Below are positions 36,567 to 45,671 of a DNA stretch of 64,000 bases, piece after piece (position 1 is the first letter of the stretch; each line of letters opens with the position of its first letter). Source of the DNA: Microbacterium paraoxydans (GTDB taxonomy: Bacteria > Actinomycetota > Actinomycetes > Actinomycetales > Microbacteriaceae); contig NZ_CP064873.1 in the NCBI RefSeq assembly GCF_019056515.1, forward strand, positions 1,364,001 to 1,428,000, in the 5' to 3' direction. The position numbers were made by a program, and so were the translations under genes. The notes beneath the pieces were generated by a model, which saw only the letters and a list, made by a program, of their open reading frames with translations, was not told the DNA's origin and did no database searches.

Positions 36567-39341
36567 ATGGACCCTTCGCCGCTGCTCCTGCCGTCCGCAT
36601 CGACACCGCTCCGCCGCCGCCCGCTTCCCCTCGTCGCCGCCGTCGTCCCCGTGGCGGCCGGCCTCGCGCTCTGGATGACGACGGGGGCCGTGCACGCGCT
36701 GTGGTTCGCGGCTCTCGGTCCCCTGATGCTGGGCGCTTCTCTCCTCGACACGGCCCGGGGGCGCCGTCGGGAACGGAAGGCCGACGCGCTCAGGGTGAGC
36801 ACCGCCTGGGCCGACATCGAGGCCGAGCTGCATCGTCGCCACGCGCAGGAGCGGGCGCAGGGGGAACGCCGTCATCCGGATGCGGCATCCTGCATCCGCG
36901 ACCGACCGTTGCGGGATGCCCGACCGCCGGGCGACGACACCCCGCTGGTGGTGGGACGCGGATCCCGGGCGAGCGGGGTGCGCTGCGAAGGCGGTGACGA
37001 CGCCCGTGCTCACGCCTTCCGCCGCCGCTGCGCGGTGTTGGAGGACGCGCCGTGGGTCGTCGCCCTCGGCCGTGGGGTGTGCCTCCGCGGCCGGGAGCCG
37101 CTCGTGCAGGCCGCAGCTCGCGCTCTCGTGATCCAGCTCTGCCTGCGCTTCTCGCCGAGCGTGCTGTCCCTCGTCGGCGACGAGGGGTGCGACCCGGCGC
37201 TCCGAGCGCTTCCGCATGCGCAGCGAGCGCGACGCGGCGGATTCCGTCTCGCCCTCGCCACCGGTTCGGCCGGCGGGTCGGGGCCACGTGCGGATGCCGT
37301 GATCTGGACCGTTCCGTCCGGCGCCGAGGTCCCGGAGGGCATCACGACGGTGATCGACATCGAGGAACCGGGCGCGGCCACGCTGCGGACGCCGGACGGC
37401 GAGGCCGACCTCGCCGTGGAGTTCCTCTCTTCCGCCCAGGCAGCGGCCGCGGCGGAGCTGTGCGGCGCGCGGGACGGGGCGGCACCCGCCGTCACCGCGA
37501 CAGCCCTGCGAGACCTTCCGCAGCCGCCGGCGGGGCCGGGCCTCCGCGTCGCGCTGGGCACCGGGGGGGATGGCGCGCCCGTGGGAGCCGACATCGTCGA
37601 GGACGGTCCGCACGCCATCGTGACCGGGATGACGGGCACGGGCAAGAGCGAGCTCCTCGTCAGCTGGGTCGTCGCGGTCTGCGCGGGACACGGCCCTGAC
37701 CGGGTGAGCTTCCTCCTCGCGGACTTCAAGGGAGGAACGGCCTTCGACCGGTTGCGCGGTCTGCCGCAGGTGGTCGGCGTCATCACCGACCTCGATGAGA
37801 CGGAGGCGCGACGCGGGGTCGCCAGCCTCGCCGCCGAGATGCGGCGTCGCGAGGCAGCCCTCGCCGCGATGGGCGCCCGGGACGTGCGCGAGACCGACCT
37901 GCCCCGTCTGGTCATCGTCGTCGACGAGTTCGCCGCCTTGCTGCAGGAGCACGCGGAGCTCGCGGCGGTGTTCACCGATGTCGCGGCGCGGGGGCGTGCG
38001 CTGGGCATGCACCTGATCCTGGGCACCCAGCGCGCCGCCGGTGTCATCCGTGACGCTCTCGCGACGAACTGCCCGCTGCGGATCAGCCTCCGCGTCGCGG
38101 AGGCCGCCGACAGTCGAGCGGTGATCGGGACCGGGGAAGCGGCGGATCTGCCCGGGGGCGCGGACGGGCGCGGTCGGGCGCTGCTCCGACGCCCCCAGGA
38201 CGAGGAGCCCCACCCCGTGCGCACAGCGCTCGCGGATGACGAGCACATCCGTCGCATCGGGGAGCGGTGGTCCGGTACGACTCCGTCCGCACCGCCGTGG
38301 CACCCGGCCCTCCCCACGCACCTGCCGCTCGAGACGCTGCGGGCCGGGTCGAGGACGGGCGACCGGAGAACCGAGGAGGGGCCGCTGATCGTGCTCGGAC
38401 GCGCCGACGACCCCGACCACCAGGCGCAGCCGCTGGAGGTCCTGCGTCCGGGGCGCGAGCGCGGCCTCGCTGTGCTCGGCGCTCCGGGGACCGGCAGGAC
38501 GACAGCGCTGCGCGTGATCGCCGCGCAGTATCCGGAATGCACGTGGTTCCCTGATGACCCCGAGAGCGCCGTCGATCAGCTCCTCGCATGGACGGAGGAG
38601 GACGGCGCTCCGTCCGATGTCGTGCTCGCCGACGACCTCGACGCTCTCCATGCGGCGCTGCCTCTCGAAGACGGTCAGGACTTCGTCCAGCGCTGGGAGC
38701 ACCTCGTGCGGTCGAAGGCGGCCGTCACCTGGGTGCTGGCGGCGAGCCGGGCCGTGGGCCCTCTGGCGCGCGTGTTCGATGCGCTTCCGCGACGGGCGGT
38801 GCTCCGGATGCCCACCCGGGTCGAGCACCTCGCCGCCGGTGGCGAGCTGGCGGCCTTCCGACGAGACCGGCCGCCGGGGCGGGCGGTCCTCGAGGAGCGG
38901 GAGATGCAGTTCGCGTGGATCGACACCGAGGGCGTGCCCGTACGGCCGGTGCAGCCCCTCCGAAAGGTGGCGCCGGCCTGGGCACCGGCGGGGGAGCTGA
39001 CGGCGCTGGTCACCCCGGGCGCGGCCTCGGTCGTCGAGACGCTGGCCTCGGCGCACCCGGAGTGGGACGTGCAGGCCGCTCGTCCCGAGACGAGCCGGAC
39101 CGGCAAGCCGCTCGTGCTCGTCGCCGATGCCGAGAGCTGGCAACGTCACTGGGCGCTGTGGCAGCGGGTGCGGTCGCACGGCGAGGTGCTCATCCGGGCG
39201 GAGCGGCCCAGCGAGCTGCGTCAGCTCGTCGGCGTCCGCGTCCGCCCGCCGTACGCCCGACCCGACGCCGGACGCGCGTGGTCCGTGATCGGCGACCGCG
39301 CACCCCGGCGTGTGGTCATCGATGCTCTGGGGCGTCGATGA
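36567..39341 (+). CDS. FtsK/SpoIIIE-domain ATPase, EccC-like with two motor domains
   Basis: Protein of 924 residues. Two transmembrane helices lie at about residues 17-60, followed by a cytoplasmic linker of unknown fold. The first FtsK/SpoIIIE ATPase has Walker A GMTGTGKSE near residue 355, FLLADFKGG and Walker B LVIVVDEFAALL, then GTQRAAGVIRDALATNC. A second, more degenerate ATPase has Walker A GAPGTGRTT near residue 640. This is the layout of type VII secretion EccC/EssC coupling ATPases rather than of the DNA translocase FtsK, which has four helices and a gamma domain. No WXG100 substrate or other T7SS gene is visible. ATG 36567 is chosen. Confidence 0.85.
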   Translation: MDPSPLLLPSASTPLRRRPLPLVAAVVPVAAGLALWMTTGAVHALWFAALGPLMLGASLLDTARGRRRERKADALRVSTAWADIEAELHRRHAQERAQGERRHPDAASCIRDRPLRDARPPGDDTPLVVGRGSRASGVRCEGGDDARAHAFRRRCAVLEDAPWVVALGRGVCLRGREPLVQAAARALVIQLCLRFSPSVLSLVGDEGCDPALRALPHAQRARRGGFRLALATGSAGGSGPRADAVIWTVPSGAEVPEGITTVIDIEEPGAATLRTPDGEADLAVEFLSSAQAAAAAELCGARDGAAPAVTATALRDLPQPPAGPGLRVALGTGGDGAPVGADIVEDGPHAIVTGMTGTGKSELLVSWVVAVCAGHGPDRVSFLLADFKGGTAFDRLRGLPQVVGVITDLDETEARRGVASLAAEMRRREAALAAMGARDVRETDLPRLVIVVDEFAALLQEHAELAAVFTDVAARGRALGMHLILGTQRAAGVIRDALATNCPLRISLRVAEAADSRAVIGTGEAADLPGGADGRGRALLRRPQDEEPHPVRTALADDEHIRRIGERWSGTTPSAPPWHPALPTHLPLETLRAGSRTGDRRTEEGPLIVLGRADDPDHQAQPLEVLRPGRERGLAVLGAPGTGRTTALRVIAAQYPECTWFPDDPESAVDQLLAWTEEDGAPSDVVLADDLDALHAALPLEDGQDFVQRWEHLVRSKAAVTWVLAASRAVGPLARVFDALPRRAVLRMPTRVEHLAAGGELAAFRRDRPPGRAVLEEREMQFAWIDTEGVPVRPVQPLRKVAPAWAPAGELTALVTPGAASVVETLASAHPEWDVQAARPETSRTGKPLVLVADAESWQRHWALWQRVRSHGEVLIRAERPSELRQLVGVRVRPPYARPDAGRAWSVIGDRAPRRVVIDALGRR

Positions 39342-39351
39342 CCACCCGACG

Positions 39352-39374
39352 GCGGCACACGGATCCCGTGCCGC
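39352..39374. terminator. Hairpin between convergent FtsK-like and asparaginase genes
   Basis: GCGGCAC and GTGCCGC form a perfect 7-bp stem with a 9-nt loop, usable on both strands. Confidence 0.45.
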
Positions 39375-39384
39375 GGATATGCGG

Positions 39385-40380
39385 TCAGATACCCGCGCCG
39401 GGCCGGACGACGCCGACGCGGGAGCCGCCACCGAGCACCGCGAGCGGCAGGGCCTCGGCCAGCGCGGTCACGTCGGCCTCGCTGAGGCCGCCGGCGCGCG
39501 CCAGCAGCGTGGCGGCCACGATCGTCGATGCCCGGGCACCGCCGTCCAGCATCTTGAGGGCGACCGTGGTCCCGTTCGGAGCCACCATCACCATGACGCC
39601 CTCCGCGCCGCCCTTCGCGAAGACGCCGAGCCGCTCGATCGCGATCGTGTCAGGGCGCCCCGGACCATCGATGGTCCAGGGGTTCTCGCGGACGGCCTTC
39701 ACCAGGGCGCCGGCCACCCGATGCAGCGCGAACGGGGAGCGCTCGGAGGCGGTGCCGACGCGGTGGATCGCACGGGCCAGGCCCGTGAGGGTGAGGGCGT
39801 ACACCGGGGCGCCGCAGCCGTCGATCGCGGTGTGCGCCATCTTCTCGCCGGTCAGGCGTTCGATGACGTCACGGATGTGGGCCTGGAGCGGGTGGGTCGG
39901 TTCGAGGTAGCCCTCGACGGGCCAGCCGGTCGCGATGCAGGCGCGGAGCATCGCGGCGTGCTTGCCCGAGCAGTTCATCCGGACCCGCGCCTCTTGGCCG
40001 TGCTCGCGCACCATCTCGTCGCGGGACGCGGAGTCGCTTGGCCACGCCGGGGGACAGGCGAGGTCGTCCTCGTTGAGGCCGCCGGCGGTGAGCATCTCGC
40101 GAACGACCTCGGCGTGCCGGTCGGTTCCGGAATGGCTGGCGGTGGACAGAGCCAACTGCTCTCCCTCGAGCACGGCGCCCGCCGTGAGGCAGGCGACTGC
40201 CTGCAGGGGCTTGAGGCTGGAGCGGGGGAGGATCAGTGCCTCCGCGTTCCCATGCCGCGCGACCACCTCGCCCTCGGGCGACAGCACGACGGCCGCACCG
40301 GCATGACGCGACTCGATGAAGCCGCTCCGCTCCACGACGGCGAGTTCGACGGAATCCTGAACGGTGAGAGTCTCCAGCAC
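39385..40380 (-). CDS. L-asparaginase II family protein
   Basis: Protein of 331 residues of the bacterial asparaginase II family (Rhizobium AnsA type), unrelated in fold to the classical E. coli enzymes. Family-like segments include VERSGFIESRHAGAAVVL at the start, LPRSSLKPLQAVACL, STASHSGTDRHAEVV, MNCSGKHAAMLRACI (Ser-Gly-Lys-His) and IDGCGAPVYALTL. The conserved cysteines and SGKH motif match the zinc and catalytic region described for this family. It probably hydrolyses asparagine to aspartate and ammonia. GTG 40380 has TAGAGT 6 nt upstream. Confidence 0.88.
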   Translation of the reverse strand: MLETLTVQDSVELAVVERSGFIESRHAGAAVVLSPEGEVVARHGNAEALILPRSSLKPLQAVACLTAGAVLEGEQLALSTASHSGTDRHAEVVREMLTAGGLNEDDLACPPAWPSDSASRDEMVREHGQEARVRMNCSGKHAAMLRACIATGWPVEGYLEPTHPLQAHIRDVIERLTGEKMAHTAIDGCGAPVYALTLTGLARAIHRVGTASERSPFALHRVAGALVKAVRENPWTIDGPGRPDTIAIERLGVFAKGGAEGVMVMVAPNGTTVALKMLDGGARASTIVAATLLARAGGLSEADVTALAEALPLAVLGGGSRVGVVRPGAGI

Positions 40381-40386
40381 CCGACA

Positions 40387-40392
40387 ACTCTA
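40387..40392 (-). promoter_or_regulatory. -10 hexamer TAGAGT, 6 nt before GTG 40380
   Basis: The minus strand reads TAGAGT-TGTCGG-GTG, leaderless type. Confidence 0.55.
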
Positions 40393-40461
40393 CCGGCGGG
40401 TGCGGCGCGGCTCCGTCGAGGGCGGAGCCCGGGTGTCGGCGCCGCCTGGCAGACTGGGCGC

Positions 40462-40959
40462 ATGCCAGAGCAGACGACTCCCCGGGCCCTCGGCGAGCAC
40501 CGCTACGCCCTCACCTCCACCTGGACCGGCAACGCCGGGTCCGGCACGAGCGGTTATCGCGACTACCGCCGTGACGTCACGATCGAGGTCGAGGGGAAGC
40601 CCGAGCTGCTCGCGTCGTCCGACAAGCCCTTCCGCGGCGATCCGTCGCGCTGGAATCCGGAGGACCTCTTGCTGGCCTCCCTCTCGGAGTGCCACCTGCT
40701 GTCCTATCTGCACGCGTGCGTGACGGCCGGCGTGGTGGTCGTGTCCTATCGCGACACCGCGAGCGGCCTGATGCGCGAGAACGGCGCCGGCGGCGGGTCT
40801 TTCGTCGAGGTGCTGCTGCGACCGGAGGTCGTCGTCGCCGAGGCGTCGATGATCGAGGCGGCCGAGCGGGCGCACGCCCAGGCGAACGAGTGGTGCTTCA
40901 TCGCCAACTCGGTCAACTTCCCCGTCCGGCACGAGGCGACGGTGACGGCCGCCGGCTGA
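40462..40959 (+). CDS. OsmC family peroxiredoxin-like protein
   Basis: Protein of 165 residues of the OsmC/Ohr family. Two redox cysteines expected for organic-hydroperoxide reduction are present: Cys77 in SLSECHLLSYL and Cys145 in NEWCFIANSV. Arg and Glu residues near NPEDLLLASLSE match the family active site. The length and the third Cys86 fit the OsmC rather than the Ohr branch. ATG 40462 has CAGACT 6 nt upstream, a weak version of the leaderless pattern. It is transcribed divergently from the asparaginase gene. Confidence 0.9.
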   Translation: MPEQTTPRALGEHRYALTSTWTGNAGSGTSGYRDYRRDVTIEVEGKPELLASSDKPFRGDPSRWNPEDLLLASLSECHLLSYLHACVTAGVVVVSYRDTASGLMRENGAGGGSFVEVLLRPEVVVAEASMIEAAERAHAQANEWCFIANSVNFPVRHEATVTAAG

Positions 40960-40968
40960 ACGGGGCGC

Positions 40969-41748
40969 TCAGCGGCGCTCGTGCGGGAGCGCCTGCTTGA
41001 TCTTCTCGATCGCGTTCTGCGCCGGCGCCTCGTTGTAGGTGCCCGCGAGCTCCTGACCGGAGAGGGCGTGGATCGCGGCCATGATCTCGTCGGTCGCGAG
41101 TCGGCGCGCGCGGCCGCTCGTCGCCGGTCCGTGCGGAGACAGATCCAGGGGCTCCCCGAAGCGCACGGTGATCCGCTCGGACAGCGTGGGCATCTTGGCG
41201 CCGACCGGCATCACCTTGTCGGTGCCGATGAGTCCCACGGGGACGACGGGGGCGCCGGTCTGCAGGGCGAGGAACGCCACGCCCGTGCGGCCCTTGTACA
41301 GCCGGCCGTCGGTGGAACGGGTGCCCTCGGGGTACAGCGCGACGGCGAGGCCCTCGTCGAGGAGCTGACGCTGCAGATCGAGGGCGTCGAGCGCCGCCTG
41401 GCCGGCGCCGCGGCGGACCGGGATCGCGCCGATCGCCTCGAAGAACGTCTTGGACGCCCAGCCCTTCACGCCGGTGCCCTCGAAGTAGCTCGACTTCGCG
41501 AGGAAGTGCACGGGCCGCGGAGCCGCCACCGGGATGGCGATGGAGTCGATGAACGACAGGTGGTTGCTGGCGAAGATCACCGGGCCGGTGGTGGGGACGT
41601 GCTCGCGTCCTTCGATGTGCGGCCGGTAGACGAGCCGGGCGAGCGGGGCGATGAGGCTGCGGCCCAGGGCGTAGGTGAACCCGGCGTGCCGGGGCTTCGG
41701 GGAGTCCTCTGAGGGGGTTTCGGGGTCCACGGACTGCTCAGAGCTCAT
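40969..41748 (-). CDS. plsC: 1-acyl-sn-glycerol-3-phosphate acyltransferase (PlsC family)
   Basis: Lysophospholipid acyltransferase of 259 residues. The catalytic NHxxxxD motif is NHLSFID near residues 62-68, the substrate-binding motif is YPEGTRSTDG, and VPVGLIGTD follows as block IV. A hydrophobic N-terminal stretch suggests membrane association. It would acylate lysophosphatidic acid to phosphatidic acid, although several paralogues with other acceptors exist in actinobacteria. ATG 41748 is leaderless-type (TAGCCT ends 6 nt upstream). Confidence 0.9.
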   Translation of the reverse strand: MSSEQSVDPETPSEDSPKPRHAGFTYALGRSLIAPLARLVYRPHIEGREHVPTTGPVIFASNHLSFIDSIAIPVAAPRPVHFLAKSSYFEGTGVKGWASKTFFEAIGAIPVRRGAGQAALDALDLQRQLLDEGLAVALYPEGTRSTDGRLYKGRTGVAFLALQTGAPVVPVGLIGTDKVMPVGAKMPTLSERITVRFGEPLDLSPHGPATSGRARRLATDEIMAAIHALSGQELAGTYNEAPAQNAIEKIKQALPHERR

Positions 41749-41754
41749 CAGAGC

Positions 41755-41760
41755 AGGCTA
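41755..41760 (-). promoter_or_regulatory. -10 hexamer TAGCCT, 6 nt before ATG 41748
   Basis: The minus strand reads TAGCCT-GCTCTG-ATG, leaderless type. Confidence 0.6.
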
Positions 41761-41872
41761 CTCCCGGATCCATGCCGACGTGGGAATGAAGACTCGCGCC
41801 GCCGCTTCCCAGCGCGAGCAAAGGGCGATGAGGCAGGATGGAAGCTCCCGCCCGCGATCGTGAGGTCTTCCT

Positions 41873-42835
41873 GTGCGCACCCGTCCGCTGCTCGTCCTGT
41901 CCACCGTCGCTGCGGCGACCCTGCTGCTGGCGGGCTGCTCCGGGAATGGCGATCCGCAGAGCACCTCCTCCCCGGACGCCTCCGGGTCGAGCCAGTGCCT
42001 CGTGAACGCGAAGGCCGGCGACACCTCGGACGCCATCGAGGTGGAAGGCGAAGGCCTCGACGCCACGATCACGGTTCCCGACGATGCGGAGTTCGCGAAC
42101 GTCGAGCGGACCGTCGTGTCCGAGGGCGAGGGAGACGACCTCGCGGCGAACGACCTCGTCTCCGTCCAGTACCAGATCGTCGATGCCGCCAGCGGCGACG
42201 TGGTCGACTCGTCGGCGCGCGGCGAGGACGGCACGCTCCCCGTGCTCCTCGACCCGAACCAGTCGTCGCTGTTCGTCGCCGCGCTGGAGTGCGAGCCGGT
42301 CGGATCCCGCGTCGTCCTCGCCATCCCCGGCAGCGCGCTCGGTGAGGGGCAGAGCAACATCGTCGTCTACGCGGAGGCCGTCGACCGACTCCCCGAGGTC
42401 GCGACCGGAGAGCCCGTCGAGCCGACCGCCGGCATGCCCGAGGTCGAGCTCGACGACGACGGCAAGCCGTCCGTCACGATCCCGGACGGCGACGCGCCGA
42501 CCGAGACGAAGGTCTCCGTCCTCAAGCAGGGCGACGGGGCGACGGTCGCGTCCGGCGACCTCGTGGTCGTCCAGTACCTCGGCGTGAAGTGGTCAGACGG
42601 CGAGGAGTTCGACTCCAGCTGGAGCCGCGACGCCGCCCCCGCGCAGTTCCAGACCACGGGGGTCGTCGCCGGCTTCCAGAAGGCGCTCGAGGGGCAGAAG
42701 GTCGGTTCGCAGGTCCTCGTCGTCATGCCGCCGTCCGACGGCTACGGCGCGACTGAGGGCCACGAGCTGCAGGACGAGAGCCTCGTGTTCGTCGTCGACA
42801 TCCTCGCGACGACCCCGGTCCAGCCGCAGCAGTAG
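41873..42835 (+). CDS. FKBP-type peptidyl-prolyl isomerase lipoprotein
   Basis: Exported lipoprotein of 320 residues. The signal peptide ends in a lipobox with lipidated Cys22 (LLLAGC). Two tandem FKBP-like domains follow. The first (about residues 75-175) is degenerate. The second (about 215-315) is better conserved, with VVVQYLGVKWSDGEEFDSSW and VVAGFQKALEGQKVGSQVLV. It should catalyse proline isomerisation of exported proteins outside the membrane. GTG 41873 is the start. The first domain may serve as a chaperone module only. Confidence 0.9.
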   Translation: MRTRPLLVLSTVAAATLLLAGCSGNGDPQSTSSPDASGSSQCLVNAKAGDTSDAIEVEGEGLDATITVPDDAEFANVERTVVSEGEGDDLAANDLVSVQYQIVDAASGDVVDSSARGEDGTLPVLLDPNQSSLFVAALECEPVGSRVVLAIPGSALGEGQSNIVVYAEAVDRLPEVATGEPVEPTAGMPEVELDDDGKPSVTIPDGDAPTETKVSVLKQGDGATVASGDLVVVQYLGVKWSDGEEFDSSWSRDAAPAQFQTTGVVAGFQKALEGQKVGSQVLVVMPPSDGYGATEGHELQDESLVFVVDILATTPVQPQQ

Positions 42836-42856
42836 GGCCGCCGTCGCGGCGTGTCC

Positions 42857-42862
42857 TAGGCT
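42857..42862 (+). promoter_or_regulatory. -10 hexamer TAGGCT, 6 nt before ATG 42869
   Basis: TAGGCT-GGCGTC-ATG, leaderless type, for dxr. Confidence 0.6.
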
Positions 42863-42868
42863 GGCGTC

Positions 42869-43951
42869 ATGCGTCGCGTCATCATCCTCGGCTCCACCGG
42901 TTCCATCGGCACCCAGGCGCTGGATGTGATCCGTGCCAATCCTCGACGCTTCGAGGTCGTCGGTCTCGCCGCAGGGTCGAACGCGGCGATGGTGGCCGAG
43001 CAGGCGGCGCAGTTCCAGGTGGAGCACACCGCTCTCGGCGCGGCGGAGGCGGAGCAGCTGGTCCGCGACGTCGAAGCCGATGTGGTGCTGAACGGGATCA
43101 CCGGCTCGATCGGTTTGGGCTCGACACTGGCTGCGCTGGAGGAGGGGCGGACGCTCGCCCTGGCGAACAAGGAGTCGCTGATCGTCGGCGGTGATCTGGT
43201 GCTCGCCGCGGCGGCGCCCGGTCAGATCGTCCCCGTGGACTCCGAGCACTCCGCCCTCGCGCAGGCTCTGCGCTCCGGTACGCACGACGAGATCCGTCGG
43301 CTCGTGGTCACGGCCTCGGGCGGGCCCTTCCGCGGGAAGTCGCGCGACGAGCTCACCGCCGTCACGCCGCAGGATGCGCTCGCGCACCCGACGTGGAACA
43401 TGGGACGCACCGTCACCACGAACTCCGCCACGCTGGTCAACAAGGGCCTCGAGGTCATTGAGGCGCACCTGCTGTTCGACGTGCCCTACGACGACATCGA
43501 CGTCGTCGTGCACCCGCAGTCGATCGTGCACTCCATGGTGGAGTTCATCGACGGATCCACCATCGCCCAGGCCTCGCCGCCGGACATGCGGCTGCCGATC
43601 TCGCTGGGCCTCGACTGGCCGCACCGGGTGGGCGGTGTGGGCCGCCCGCTGGACTGGACCACCGCCACCTCGTGGACGTTCGAGCCGCTCGATGACATCG
43701 CCTTCCCCGCGGTGGCACTCGCGAAGGCGGTCGGGCGTGCCGGAGGCACCTTCCCCGCGGTCTACAACGCCGCCAACGAGCAGGCCGTGGACGCGTTCCA
43801 CGAGGGACGCCTGCCGTTCCTCGGCATCGTCGACACCGTGCAGCGGGTCGTCGACGCGCACGACGCTCCGGACGCGCTGACCGTGGAATCGCTCGCGGCG
43901 GCGGAGGACTGGGCGCGGCGGAAGGCCGACCAGCTCATCGCCGCCGCCTGA
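42869..43951 (+). CDS. dxr: 1-deoxy-D-xylulose 5-phosphate reductoisomerase
   Basis: NADPH-dependent enzyme of 360 residues converting DXP to MEP, the committed step of the non-mevalonate isoprenoid pathway. The nucleotide motif [14 protein letters not shown] opens the protein. [26 protein letters not shown] (metal ligands), [10 protein letters not shown] and [20 protein letters not shown] cover the active site and NEQAV closes it. dxr, rip (47091) and ispG (50493) form a conserved actinobacterial order, here interrupted by other genes on the opposite strand. Confidence 0.97.
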   Translation: MRRVIILGSTGSIGTQALDVIRANPRRFEVVGLAAGSNAAMVAEQAAQFQVEHTALGAAEAEQLVRDVEADVVLNGITGSIGLGSTLAALEEGRTLALANKESLIVGGDLVLAAAAPGQIVPVDSEHSALAQALRSGTHDEIRRLVVTASGGPFRGKSRDELTAVTPQDALAHPTWNMGRTVTTNSATLVNKGLEVIEAHLLFDVPYDDIDVVVHPQSIVHSMVEFIDGSTIAQASPPDMRLPISLGLDWPHRVGGVGRPLDWTTATSWTFEPLDDIAFPAVALAKAVGRAGGTFPAVYNAANEQAVDAFHEGRLPFLGIVDTVQRVVDAHDAPDALTVESLAAAEDWARRKADQLIAAA

Positions 43952-43963
43952 CGCGGCGCGGGC

Positions 43964-45586
43964 TCAGTCCTCGTCCGGGTACGGCACGGGCCAGCGCGGC
44001 TCCGGGACGGGCCATCCGGCGGCCTTCAGCGCACGCCGGGAGAGCTCGCGGGCGGAGTACGGCGTCCGCACTCCGCGGATGTCGCGGTAGTCCTGGTGGC
44101 CGGGTCCCGCCCAGAGGATCGCGTCGCCGTCGCCGACGAGTCCGACGGCGGCCACGATCGCGGCCTCCGGCGGGGAGTACTCGTGGATCTCGGCGTCGGG
44201 ACGGGCGCGACGCGCGCCCTCGACGAGCGTGGCGCGGATCGACGCCGGGTCCTCGAACCGGGGGTGGTGATCGGTCACGACGAGGATGTCGCTGCCCTCC
44301 ACCGCGGTGCGGGCCATGTCGAAGCGCTTGCTGGCGTCGCGGTCCCCGTCGGCCCCGAAGAGCATGAGCACCTTGCCGGGGGTCACCCGCCGCACGGCGG
44401 CCAGGGTCTTCTCGAAGGCGTCGGGCGAGTGGCCGAAGTCGACGAAGACGGCCGGTCCTCGCGCGCCCGAGACGAGCTGCGTGCGACCGGGCAGGTAGGC
44501 GTGGATGCCGCCGTCGCGCTGCAGGGCCCCGACGATCCGCTCCCAGGCATAGCCGCCTTCGAGCAGCATGACGATCGCCAGCGCCGCGTTCGCGGCCATG
44601 TGCGGACCGATCACGGGGACGGTCGTGGTGAGCGTGCCGGCCGGTCCCGTCATCGTGAACGTGGTGCCGGTCGCCCGCTCGTCGTCGATGACGACCACCC
44701 AGTCCGCTCGCGATGCCTGATCGGCGTCGGCGGCGATGGAGGGCGTCCCGACGGTGACGACCGGGATCCCGGAGCGTTCGACGACAAGGGCGCCGGAGGA
44801 GGAGTCGAGGCAGACGACGCCGCGCACGGCGCGGTCGGGACGGAAGAGCGGCAGCTTCGCCTCGAAGTACTCCTCCATGTCGGCGTAGTCGTCGAGGTGA
44901 TCGTGGCTGAGGTTGGTGAACCCCGCGACGTCGAACCGGATGCCGTCGACGCGGTGACGGGACAGGGCCTGGGCACTGACCTCGACCGCGACGGCCTCGA
45001 CCTCGCGCTCCCGCATCAGCGCGAGGAGGGCATGCATCTCGGAGGCCTCGGGTGTGGTGAGCCGCGAGACGATGACCTCACCCGCGATGTGCCGTTCGGC
45101 GGTGGAGGAGAGCCCGGTGACGACGCCCATCTGCTCGAGGATGCCCTCGAGGAGGTGGGAGACGCTCGTCTTGCCGTTCGTCCCGGTGGTCGCGAACAGG
45201 AGGGGGAGCGGATCCTCCGCGCCCGTGCCGTACACCCAGGCGCTCAGCGCGCCGAGCACGCCGCGGGGGTCGTCGACGATGAGGATCGGGAGGCCGGCGT
45301 CGGCGGCGATGTCGGCACCCGCCTGGTCCGTGATCACCGCGACCGCTCCCTTCTCGGCGGCGGTCTTCGCGAAGTCCGCGCCGTGGCGGTTCACGCCGCG
45401 GATGGCGACGAAGGCCTCGCCCGGGCGCAGATCGGCCGTGGCGAGGGTGATGCCACTGAGAGCGACGCCCTCCACATCGCCCCGCACGGAGCGGGCGAAC
45501 AGGGAGGCGAGTTCGGACAGCTCGCGCCGGGGCGGGTTCGCCGGGCGGAGCACGGGGGGCAGGGTCGGCTGTTGTTCCATCGACAT
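43964..45586 (-). CDS. MurE-like Mur ligase, non-canonical amino-acid motif
   Basis: ATP-dependent ligase of 540 residues with the three Mur domains. The N-terminal UDP-MurNAc-dipeptide domain is followed by the central domain with P-loop FATTGTNGKTS (about 131-141) and the lysine in EEYFEAKLPLF. The C-terminal domain has FVDFGHSPDAFEKTL and GADGDRDASKR. MurE enzymes adding diaminopimelate carry DNPR in the C-terminal domain; here the site reads TDHHPRFEDP (residues 438-447). The substrate may therefore be another amino acid. The gene is outside a cell-wall cluster. It could be the only MurE of a lysine or ornithine wall type, or a paralogue. ATG 45586 follows GGAGAC. Confidence 0.8.
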   Translation of the reverse strand: MSMEQQPTLPPVLRPANPPRRELSELASLFARSVRGDVEGVALSGITLATADLRPGEAFVAIRGVNRHGADFAKTAAEKGAVAVITDQAGADIAADAGLPILIVDDPRGVLGALSAWVYGTGAEDPLPLLFATTGTNGKTSVSHLLEGILEQMGVVTGLSSTAERHIAGEVIVSRLTTPEASEMHALLALMREREVEAVAVEVSAQALSRHRVDGIRFDVAGFTNLSHDHLDDYADMEEYFEAKLPLFRPDRAVRGVVCLDSSSGALVVERSGIPVVTVGTPSIAADADQASRADWVVVIDDERATGTTFTMTGPAGTLTTTVPVIGPHMAANAALAIVMLLEGGYAWERIVGALQRDGGIHAYLPGRTQLVSGARGPAVFVDFGHSPDAFEKTLAAVRRVTPGKVLMLFGADGDRDASKRFDMARTAVEGSDILVVTDHHPRFEDPASIRATLVEGARRARPDAEIHEYSPPEAAIVAAVGLVGDGDAILWAGPGHQDYRDIRGVRTPYSARELSRRALKAAGWPVPEPRWPVPYPDED

Positions 45587-45630
45587 GTCGTCTCCATGTT
45601 CTCACGGCCGCGGTGTCAGCCCGGGCGGGT

Positions 45631-45667
45631 CGGTCCGCCGCGCGCCGGAGCCGGGCGCGGCGGACCG
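45631..45667 (-). terminator. Long GC hairpin between ycnI and the MurE-like gene
   Basis: A perfect 13-bp stem (CGGTCCGCCGCGC with GCGCGGCGGACCG) with an 11-nt loop begins 4 nt after the ycnI stop. It has no T tract. It probably ends or protects the ycnI transcript. Confidence 0.55.
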
Positions 45668-45671
45668 GAGG

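Noticed and set aside
35652-39431. 1259-codon minus-strand frame antisense to the PP2C and FtsK-like genes
   Set aside because: Very long, but without motifs and spanning two well-supported genes and their intergenic gaps. It is GC-driven.
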